NCBI GenBank assembly: GCA_023228225.1
Contig: JALOBO010000111.1
Location: 1-5,355, forward strand
Source: Clostridia bacterium
GTDB taxonomy: Bacteria; Bacillota; Clostridia; Christensenellales; UBA1242
Length of the DNA: 5,355 bases
Reading direction: 5' to 3'
Shown in pieces: positions 1-4,414 of the stretch (position 1 is the first letter of the stretch; every line of letters starts with the position of its first letter). A program made the translations under genes and the position numbers. The notes under the pieces were generated by a model, which saw only the letters and a program-made list of their open reading frames with translations, searched no databases and was not told where the DNA came from.

Positions 1-119
1 TCGATCGAGAAATCCAGATGTGTAGAAGAGGCATCATCTATGCATTCGAACACTCCCTCATGCTCACAAGCCCATACGAGATCGTCCTTCAGAATAAACT
101 TCGCGTTCGTTTCATCCAT
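1..119 (-). CDS. Partial hypothetical protein, minus strand, cut by left edge
   Basis: Read on the minus strand from ATG at 119-117, 39 codons stay open to the window edge. The peptide begins MDETNAKFILKDDLVWACEH and is acidic and globular-looking, with two cysteines near residues 18 and 26. An in-frame TAA at 149-147 lies upstream, and this is the only ATG between that stop and the reading, so the start is well bounded. No strong Shine-Dalgarno precedes it. The plus strand over the same stretch is also open (40-249), but its product is rich in Ser, Thr, Asn and Phe with no motif, and it has no ribosome site, so I prefer the minus reading. The gene diverges from the main operon. No family was recognised. 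Confidence 0.55.
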   Translation of the reverse strand, partial: MDETNAKFILKDDLVWACEHEGVFECIDDASSTHLDFSI

Positions 120-270
120 ATCGGCAATCCGAATGCAATCTATGGGTTACAGCCTGACTATGTTTATATTATCTGAAAATAAAATAAAAATGGTTTTGCA
201 GTGTAATCACAATTTAAACAGTTTTACGCGCGCTATATTCGCGTTTTAATGAGGCAAAAACAATGCTATC

Positions 271-278
271 ATATATAA
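271..278 (+). promoter_or_regulatory. TATA-like box for the plus-strand operon
   Basis: ATATATAA sits in an AT-rich stretch, preceded by an A-rich tract (256-263) that could serve as a TFB recognition element. With the usual archaeal spacing of about 25 bases, transcription would begin near position 300. That is exactly where a palindrome starts, giving a leader of about 100 bases before the first candidate codon at 403 and about 265 bases before the first secure gene at 566. The alternative box at 162-169 would give a longer leader. Confidence 0.4.
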
Positions 279-299
279 CTATGAAAAGCAAAAGATCTG

Positions 300-320
300 C
301 GATTGTCTTTATAACAATCG
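300..320. promoter_or_regulatory. Palindrome at predicted transcription start; candidate operator
   Basis: CGATTGT at 300-306 and ACAATCG at 314-320 form a perfect 7-base inverted repeat with a 7-base spacer. Two further inverted pairs overlap it: AACAA (313-317) with TTGTT (322-326), and GCGATT (299-304) with AATCGC (329-334). The cluster begins where the TATA box at 271-278 predicts the transcript start, a typical place for a repressor to block archaeal transcription. In RNA the pairs would be mutually exclusive stems, so an RNA switch is an alternative reading. No regulator gene can be tied to it from this window. Confidence 0.4.
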
Positions 321-339
321 TTTGTTAAAATCGCTTATA

Positions 340-389
340 GCTGTAGTTTACTTTCAGGTAAATATCGTAGTTCGCGCCTACACTACAGC
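340..389 (+). ncRNA. Three-way-junction structured leader element (tRNA-like outline)
   Basis: An outer stem pairs GCTGTAGT (340-347) with ACTACAGC (382-389), 8 perfect base pairs. Inside it are two hairpins. TTAC (348-351) pairs with GTAA (358-361) around a 6-base loop. GTAG (367-370) pairs with CTAC (378-381) around the 7-base loop TTCGCGC. The second hairpin abuts the closing strand directly, and only 5 bases (362-366) are left unpaired at the junction. A 7-base acceptor-like stem, a T immediately after it, and a TTCG-starting 7-base loop next to the closing strand recall a tRNA with its D and anticodon arms collapsed into one hairpin. The T-loop A58 position is C here. It could be a leader regulator, a tRNA mimic or a chance fold. 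Confidence 0.35.
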
Positions 390-402
390 ATGCCCGAAGA
401 GG

Positions 403-555
403 GTGATTAAGTGTAAACAATGCAAAGAATGGAAGAAAGAAGTTCCAGATAACATATGTATAGATGAACTACCAATCAAATGCCCAGTTTGAGGTAACCG
501 CGTTCAAGCGTACGCGATCGCCCACTGGATGAGAGATATGAATTCAAATCTATAG
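403..555 (+). pseudogene. Tiny zinc-ribbon protein interrupted by UGA at the fourth Cys position
   Basis: From GTG 403 the frame reads VIKCKQCKEWKKEVPD and on to KCPV, then meets TGA at 490-492. It continues GNRVQAYAIAHWMRDMNSNL to TAG at 553-555. CxxC (codons 412-423) followed by CPV-stop-G is a zinc-ribbon layout in which the TGA sits exactly where the last cysteine of CPxCG is expected. A Cys-to-stop point mutation (TGT or TGC to TGA), UGA readthrough, or selenocysteine are the options. CGCGT (499-503) and ACGCG (512-516) form a hairpin starting 6 bases after the TGA. The start is doubtful: GAGG directly abuts the GTG and no ATG exists in frame. The final TAG lies just upstream of the next gene's ribosome site. 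A decayed gene is the conservative reading. Confidence 0.45.
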
Positions 556-565
556 GAGGATCATC

Positions 566-817
566 ATGGAAGAATGCTCATGCAAACTTAATGTATTTAC
601 AACTGAACAGACAGATGACGAAGACATCATTAGGGCGCTGCTTCAGCGAGTTCCAACGTGCCAGCTGGTCGCAGAACTATCTAAGCGCGAAGGCGTGGAC
701 AAAGTCTCTGTCCCATATAATGATGCATACAATGTTACTGTTGCATACATGAATAAGACTGGGTTTGGTAACAAAGAAGGTTTCGGCCCTGCAAGAATTC
801 TCATAATCACAGACTAA
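566..817 (+). CDS. Small hypothetical protein, upstream member of a tandem paralogous pair
   Basis: This 83-residue protein starts at ATG 566, behind AGGAGGA (554-560) with 5-base spacing, a near-perfect ribosome site. The N-terminus (residues 1-33) is acidic and has three cysteines (C4, C6, C32). Residues 34-83 form a conserved core: LVAELSKREGV, an acidic/aromatic stretch around residues 50-56, and a terminal GPARILIITD. An ungapped 50-residue alignment with the next gene gives 20 identities by hand. The pattern (L-x2-EL-x2-REGV ... GP-x-RILI-x2-D) resembles, from memory, short phage proteins of the BC1881 family, whose function is unknown; a profile search is required. No catalytic motif is visible. 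As the first secure gene of the operon it is probably expressed early. Confidence 0.8.
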   Translation: MEECSCKLNVFTTEQTDDEDIIRALLQRVPTCQLVAELSKREGVDKVSVPYNDAYNVTVAYMNKTGFGNKEGFGPARILIITD

Positions 818-828
818 CGGTGATATCA

Positions 829-1101
829 ATGCATGACAGTTGCGAAACCATAAAACAAACTCCTGAACCTACAGCATGTCCATCCATTAAACAAGCTTCT
901 ATCAAAGCATTAATAGATGAACTCATGCTACGGGGAGGAGTAGAAGTATGGTCGATAGATGAAGATGACTCATATAGTCTTCGTATTGCTCGCATGAGCT
1001 TCAAATCATTCTCTACCCGTAAAGACGTAGGACCAACTCGAATTCTCATAATCAACGACCAGGAGGAACGCGTATATGGAAGAAGTTACAATTCAACCTA
1101 A
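829..1101 (+). CDS. Small hypothetical protein, downstream tandem paralogue
   Basis: This 90-residue protein is a diverged copy of the preceding gene. Its core, residues 28-77, aligns without gaps to residues 34-83 of the neighbour and ends GPTRILIIND. I chose ATG 829 because GGTGAT (819-824), complementary to the archaeal 16S tail, lies 4 bases upstream; GTG 820 in frame would add three residues but has no ribosome site. Unlike its neighbour, the frame has no stop after the conserved IND. It runs 13 more residues through the ribosome site of the next gene and 26 bases into it. A 15-base identity (795-809 and 1040-1054) marks the shared C-terminal coding sequence. Function is unknown. Confidence 0.75.
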   Translation: MHDSCETIKQTPEPTACPSIKQASIKALIDELMLRGGVEVWSIDEDDSYSLRIARMSFKSFSTRKDVGPTRILIINDQEERVYGRSYNST

Positions 1102-1546
1102 CTGCATCCCACAACCATCTCTCTCAACTGCTTACGACATTGGGAAGCAGATTGAAGCAAAGCAAGCCGAGATTGATAAGCTCCGTGAAGATAGCGGTAT
1201 CACGAAACTGGAAGCTGAAATTCATGCATTAGATGAAGCATACGCCGCAATCATTAAAAACTGCATAGCAAATAATACATTCGAGGATGGTCCCCTGAGA
1301 TTAGTCGCTAAGGGTGGCCCTAGACGTAAAATCATTCCAGAAGCGTTCCACAGAGCGTACCCGCAGATGTTCTTCGAGCTCGCTAACATCCCGGTAACGG
1401 CTTCCGAAAACAGTCTCTCAGAATACTATGAAACAGCGTGCGGCATGTCTAAAAAGGAAGCAAAGATGAAGGCTAAAGAAACAATCACCTCTCTCTGTGA
1501 AATGGTAGGCAAGCCCCGTTATGAACTCATTAACCTAACGGAGTAA
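1076..1546 (+). CDS. Hypothetical coiled-coil virus-type protein
   Basis: This 156-residue protein starts at ATG 1076, 8 bases after AGGAGGA (1061-1067), inside the end of the preceding gene. Residues 1-19 are likely flexible. Residues 20-63 are charged, heptad-like helix (KQIEAKQAEIDKLRED, then KLEAEIHALDEAYAAIIKN) with a break at S40-G41, which suggests a helical hairpin. Residues 70-107 look like a compact segment with the basic GGPRRKIIPEAFHRAYPQ and then FFELANIPV. The tail (123-156) is lysine-rich helix. The layout recalls small phage proteins encoded near recombination genes (Gam-like coiled-coil hairpins), but no diagnostic motif supports that name. A soluble oligomeric or nucleic-acid-binding protein is the most that can be inferred. 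Confidence 0.8.
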   Translation: MEEVTIQPNCIPQPSLSTAYDIGKQIEAKQAEIDKLREDSGITKLEAEIHALDEAYAAIIKNCIANNTFEDGPLRLVAKGGPRRKIIPEAFHRAYPQMFFELANIPVTASENSLSEYYETACGMSKKEAKMKAKETITSLCEMVGKPRYELINLTE

Positions 1547-1550
1547 CATC

Positions 1551-2159
1551 ATGCGATACCTAGAGATCATCGCGTCGTGTGCGGAAATAGCAACCCGCGC
1601 ACATACCCTTTGTTACAAGACCAAGAAACACGCGACGCGCAAAGACGGGGTAACTCCTTTCATCGTGCACCCCGCGCGTGTTGCTTCCATCGTCACATCT
1701 GTTAGCCTCCCGTATCAAGTTGTCTGCGCGGCCTGGTTGCATGATGTACTGGAAGATACCACTATTTCCCACGAAGAGCTAAAAGAAGAACTCATTCATG
1801 AAAACATTGCATTTGCGGATGTCATCATAATCCTCCATCTCGTGGACGCTCTTACAAAAGACGACTCTAAAGACCGCTATGGTAAACTCAACAGTACTAT
1901 TGATAAACTCATATCACTCGGCGATCTACACGATTACTACGCGACATCCATTAAACTCGCAGACTGTATAGACAACCTTTCAATTCTCAACGGCATTCCG
2001 AGCAGTTTCATCGTTCATCACTACATCCCGGAAACCGAATACCTCCTATCTGAATTGAAAAAATACCCCAGTATCATTAATCCCAAACTCGAATACCGTC
2101 TAACTCACACACTCTCAAGGAGGAAGAAAGAATATGGGATGCGGGAAACGTCTAATTGA
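1551..2159 (+). CDS. HD-domain phosphohydrolase, Rel/SpoT/MESH1-like
   Basis: This 202-residue protein carries the metal-binding signature of the (p)ppGpp-hydrolase branch of HD enzymes. It has RKDGVTPFIVHP with H40, AAWLHDVLEDT with H64-D65 and E68-D69, a conserved LTK at 101-103, and IKLAD with D138. Its length matches stand-alone small alarmone hydrolases (MESH1 type); there is no synthetase or TGS domain. After D138 the usual RLHN is CIDN, so specificity may have shifted. Family members hydrolyse the 3'-pyrophosphate of (p)ppGpp, and metazoan MESH1 also acts on NADPH. Archaea generally lack Rel-type alarmone synthetases, so the substrate here is uncertain. It lies 4 bases after the preceding gene, with GGAG at 1540-1543 ahead of ATG 1551. 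Its last 26 bases overlap the MazG-like gene. Confidence 0.85.
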   Translation: MRYLEIIASCAEIATRAHTLCYKTKKHATRKDGVTPFIVHPARVASIVTSVSLPYQVVCAAWLHDVLEDTTISHEELKEELIHENIAFADVIIILHLVDALTKDDSKDRYGKLNSTIDKLISLGDLHDYYATSIKLADCIDNLSILNGIPSSFIVHHYIPETEYLLSELKKYPSIINPKLEYRLTHTLSRRKKEYGMRETSN

Positions 2160-2457
2160 TTCCATGCTATTAAAAGCAGCTGCGCGCATATGGCCAACCT
2201 CATTCCACGAGGACATGTTGATTGAAGAGATTAGTGAGCTGCAAGAGAAGCTTGCTTCCTTGTCAATCAAAATCCTCCATTGTAGGCGCGGCCGCATTGA
2301 CATCGATCTAGTGGCAGAAGAAATCGCAGATGTACAAATCTGTCTCGAACAATTCATAGAATGCCACGAGCTGTATGATGCAGTAGGCGAAGTGCGAAAA
2401 GGTAAAATCAACCGCCTAATAGAGCGCATCGAACAGGAAAACTACGAACTGAGGTAA
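2134..2457 (+). CDS. MazG-like nucleotide pyrophosphohydrolase
   Basis: This 107-residue all-helical protein has the acidic metal site of the MazG/dUTPase-like fold: EEISE (residues 31-35) on one helix and EEIAD (62-66) on a second, about 30 residues later. The length is that of single-domain (half-size) MazG proteins. Such enzymes cleave (d)NTPs to (d)NMP and pyrophosphate, often as housecleaning or dNTP-pool enzymes. dUTP or dCTP cleavage would feed the thymidylate synthase homologue downstream, but that link is inference. ATG 2134 follows AAGGAGGA (2117-2124) by 9 bases, inside the 3' end of the HD gene, which implies translational coupling. Substrate cannot be told from sequence. Confidence 0.8.
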   Translation: MGCGKRLIDSMLLKAAARIWPTSFHEDMLIEEISELQEKLASLSIKILHCRRGRIDIDLVAEEIADVQICLEQFIECHELYDAVGEVRKGKINRLIERIEQENYELR

Positions 2458-2462
2458 TAATT

Positions 2463-2594
2463 ATGGACCGCTCTAAAGTAGACAATCTCATCCGTGACAT
2501 ATTCTGCCTTTCTGTAGAAGAATACTTCTACCTCAAGGAACGCATGGAAGTACAAGAACAAACAGTACAAGCAATTGCACATACCTTCAGGTGA
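2463..2594 (+). CDS. 43-residue hypothetical protein
   Basis: ATG 2463 begins 43 codons ending at TGA 2592-2594, filling the only gap between the MazG-like and ThyA-like genes. The stretch GAGGT (2451-2455) lies 7 bases upstream, overlapping the end of the MazG gene. The peptide starts MDRSKVDNLIRDIFCLSVEE and is mostly amphipathic helix with charged residues throughout; no signal peptide or membrane segment is seen. Its own stop overlaps the AGGTGAT ribosome site (2589-2595) of the following gene, so it fits the operon's coupling pattern. No family was recognised. It may be an accessory subunit or a regulator peptide. Confidence 0.65.
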   Translation: MDRSKVDNLIRDIFCLSVEEYFYLKERMEVQEQTVQAIAHTFR

Positions 2595-2600
2595 TGACAC

Positions 2601-3332
2601 ATGGAAATAACAGTAGACACTATATCACAAGGACACGAAAGGGTTGTCCGCGACATCCTCTTACACGGCGAAGAACTCGAAACCGAAAACGGGGAACTCA
2701 CGATTGAGTGGCCGCCAGAAGATCCATACGTTATTCACATTAAGCAGCCTTTCAAACAACCCATGATTAGCGATTCATGTATGTTTGGAGAAAAGGCGAT
2801 GCAACAGTACGTTAATCAGCTGCTTACGTTGCATCCGCCAAGTAGTATGAGTGCCTCCTACTACTACAGTAATCGCCTCTTCGACTATCCATTGTTGCGA
2901 TGTGATCTCGAAGAACCATGGGAAGATGATCCATACTACTACATCGGAGATGGCAACGGAGATGGCCTTAACCAGATTTATCATTCCATCATTAAACGAT
3001 TATCATTGTCTCCGAAATCGCGGCGCGCCATGGCCATCACATGGGTGCCCGAAATGGACGTAAATATTGATGAACCTCCATGCCTCCAGTTGATACAATG
3101 TTTTATTCGTGATCAGCAATTACATATGACTTGCTATTTCAGGAGCAACGATATGCTTAGCGCATGGGGTGCCAATGCATACGGCCTCGCGCACCTCATG
3201 AAATACGTGTGTGATCGGATAGATCAGCCAATCACTATTGGTACACTCACTACTATCTCTTCGAGCGCCCACATCTACTGGAAACGCGATAAGCAAGAAC
3301 TCAATGAATTCAAGAAGAGGATGATCATATGA
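2601..3332 (+). CDS. Thymidylate synthase (ThyA) family protein, archaeal type
   Basis: This 243-residue protein retains the ThyA active site. S140-R141-R142 matches the phosphate-binding arginine pair, and EPPC with C161 is the nucleophile. R181-S182-x-D184 follows, then N192 for uracil recognition and H224-x-Y226 (AHIY) for the sugar. Numbering against E. coli TS: C146, R166, S167, D169, N177, H207, Y209. ThyA methylates dUMP to dTMP using methylenetetrahydrofolate or a pterin equivalent. Retention of Asn rather than Asp at N192 points to a uracil substrate, not dCMP. A dUMP hydroxymethylase for modified viral DNA is possible and not distinguishable here. The N-terminal 130 residues are diverged and acidic (WEDDPYYY, GDGNGDG). 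ATG 2601 follows AGGTGAT by 5 bases. Confidence 0.85.
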   Translation: MEITVDTISQGHERVVRDILLHGEELETENGELTIEWPPEDPYVIHIKQPFKQPMISDSCMFGEKAMQQYVNQLLTLHPPSSMSASYYYSNRLFDYPLLRCDLEEPWEDDPYYYIGDGNGDGLNQIYHSIIKRLSLSPKSRRAMAITWVPEMDVNIDEPPCLQLIQCFIRDQQLHMTCYFRSNDMLSAWGANAYGLAHLMKYVCDRIDQPITIGTLTTISSSAHIYWKRDKQELNEFKKRMII

Positions 3333-3619
3333 AACTCTTTAATCGTGCTCCCCGCGCCCCATGTTATTTCTGCGGCAGGGCCGTTGAAGTTCCGGAGGAG
3401 GCGGAAAACGACTCTTCTAGAATCTTCGTATGTTGTGAATGCAATGAAAAATTAGCAAATATACACCCGCGTGTTATTACGTCGCGCGCCGAACTCACAG
3501 AGATCGCGGAGAAACTCCTCTCCCTCCCTGTTAGTGACTTCGCATATGTGATGGACTTGATCTCAAATCAACTCCAGACAATTAATGAACTTCAAAGTGG
3601 TACTCTATCGGGGTGTTGA
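3329..3619 (+). CDS. Small zinc-ribbon protein
   Basis: This 96-residue protein has C12-x2-C15 (CYFC) and C35-C36-x-C38 (CCEC), a four-cysteine zinc-binding knuckle pair about 20 residues apart. A helical C-terminal half (residues 50-90) lacks motifs. The start overlaps the ThyA-like stop as ATGA (3329-3332), with GAGG at 3317-3320 eight bases upstream, so translation is coupled. The last 35 codons reach the base before PCNA's start, with one base between stop and ATG. Its position between a thymidylate synthase homologue and a sliding clamp suggests a replication or transcription accessory role, but the fold alone does not say whether it binds DNA, RNA or protein. Confidence 0.75.
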   Translation: MKLFNRAPRAPCYFCGRAVEVPEEAENDSSRIFVCCECNEKLANIHPRVITSRAELTEIAEKLLSLPVSDFAYVMDLISNQLQTINELQSGTLSGC

Positions 3620-3620
3620 G

Positions 3621-4355
3621 ATGTTTACTTGCACAGTAAAGACAGATTTACTCAAGACATTCCTCGAGGCCGCGCAGCTTATGCGATTATCCGTTCCCCT
3701 AAATTTCCAACCCGATAAGATCATCTGTGACACTATTGACATTGCAAATACAGAACTCTTCTCAGGAGTCGTGTATACTGAAAGCATGGAGATAGATCAT
3801 CCCGAAATCATCATGCTGGAACTCAGCCGCACAATCGACGTGTTATCGAAGGCCGGCGGCAAAGACAGTATCACATCATTAACGCGCATTGATGGCGGTG
3901 TACAACTCGAACTCAATAGAATCAAATACACAATCAGGGAGTCAGTCGATGCGCCTGGCGGGATGGGGAAATTAAATTTCAATCACCCTGTGTTGTTTAA
4001 TCTTGAAACAAGCGGCTATATCAGTAGTATCGGTGCGATTGCAGCGCAGTCTTCAACTGACAAGAAAAAGGCCGTTTACATCATCTTCTCCGACAACCAA
4101 TTCGTCTTGCAGGATCGCACAGACGATCCCATTACAGTAACGTGGGAAGAAGATGAACTCTCAATCATCAAACAAGATAACGCCGACATGCAGAAATGCG
4201 TAATATCACTCGACTATCTCAAAGAATCAGCGTCAGTTCTCAAAATCTTCGACACCATCAGTATCAATATGAAGACTGATTCTCCATTCATCATTCGGGG
4301 AGAAAATGACAAAATCAAACTCGGCTTCATCATTGCACCTCGAATAGAATCGTAG
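3621..4355 (+). CDS. pcn: PCNA-type DNA polymerase sliding clamp
   Basis: This 244-residue protein has the length and layout of an archaeal PCNA monomer. It opens MFTCTVKTDLLKTFLEA, matching the first strand and helix of the family. It has a central linker region around residues 115-130 and ends KLGFIIAPRIES, the conserved clamp C-terminus (APRIE) that contacts client proteins. PCNA forms a ring on DNA and holds polymerase, ligase and nucleases. I chose ATG 3621 over the in-frame ATG 3585 because GGTG (3612-3615) sits 5 bases upstream and the protein then begins at the family's usual first residue; the longer form would overlap the zinc-ribbon gene by 35 bases. Low similarity through the middle fits a viral rather than a host copy. 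Confidence 0.9.
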   Translation: MFTCTVKTDLLKTFLEAAQLMRLSVPLNFQPDKIICDTIDIANTELFSGVVYTESMEIDHPEIIMLELSRTIDVLSKAGGKDSITSLTRIDGGVQLELNRIKYTIRESVDAPGGMGKLNFNHPVLFNLETSGYISSIGAIAAQSSTDKKKAVYIIFSDNQFVLQDRTDDPITVTWEEDELSIIKQDNADMQKCVISLDYLKESASVLKIFDTISINMKTDSPFIIRGENDKIKLGFIIAPRIES

Positions 4356-4358
4356 AGC

Positions 4359-4391
4359 ATGTTTATATGTAGGAAAATTAAACTTTTAAAT
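4359..4391 (+). promoter_or_regulatory. TATA-like promoter ahead of the nuclease gene
   Basis: The 59-base gap after PCNA is AT-rich and contains ATGTTTATATG (4359-4369) and a second TA-rich stretch, CTTTTAAATG (4383-4392). Using the first, transcription would start near 4390. Using the second, it would start near 4412, giving an almost leaderless message. GGTGAT (4406-4411) lies only 3 bases before ATG 4415, so a leadered transcript from the first box fits better. The 10-base string ATGTTTATAT also occurs at 160-169 in the left control region. Short T runs here could end the upstream transcript, but no clear terminator is visible. Confidence 0.5.
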
Positions 4392-4414
4392 GTTCTTTAA
4401 CTTTTGGTGATATT

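Larger units (their letters stand above)
120..402. promoter_or_regulatory. Divergent intergenic control region and operon leader
   Basis: No convincing gene lies here. The stretch 160-280 is AT-rich and separates the minus-strand gene at 119 from the plus-strand operon. On the minus strand, A/T runs at 176-190 (reading TTTTTATTTTATTTT) could be a TATA element, with a start near 160 and a 40-base leader. The sequence TTTATATT at 162-169 works as a TATA-like box on either strand. The plus-strand box at 271-278, the palindromes at 300-334 and the folded element at 340-389 are listed separately. A weak hairpin, ACGCG at 226-230 with CGCGT at 240-244, is also present. Promoter positions are inferred from archaeal TATA spacing only. 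Confidence 0.5.

Noticed and set aside
40..249. Plus-strand open frame of 69 codons
   Set aside because: No ribosome site, a low-complexity Ser/Thr/Asn/Phe-rich product, and it runs through the AT-rich promoter region; the opposing minus-strand reading is more protein-like.
281..328. 15-codon frame starting ATGAAAAGC after the TATA box
   Set aside because: It lies before the predicted transcription start, has no ribosome site, and covers the palindrome; not supportable as a gene.
390..410. Six-codon frame MPEEGD before the zinc-ribbon frame
   Set aside because: Too short to judge; its sequence doubles as a GGGTGAT ribosome-like site, but no suitable start follows at normal spacing.
508..521. 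Back-to-back 8-base palindromes GCGTACGC and GCGATCGC as a recombination site
   Set aside because: They share two bases and are short GC-rich strings likely to arise by chance; no integrase or matching copy is present.
807..1055. Minus-strand open frame opposite the second paralogue
   Set aside because: Shadow of a plus-strand gene with a ribosome site and a paralogue; the product is Ser/Arg-rich with no motif.
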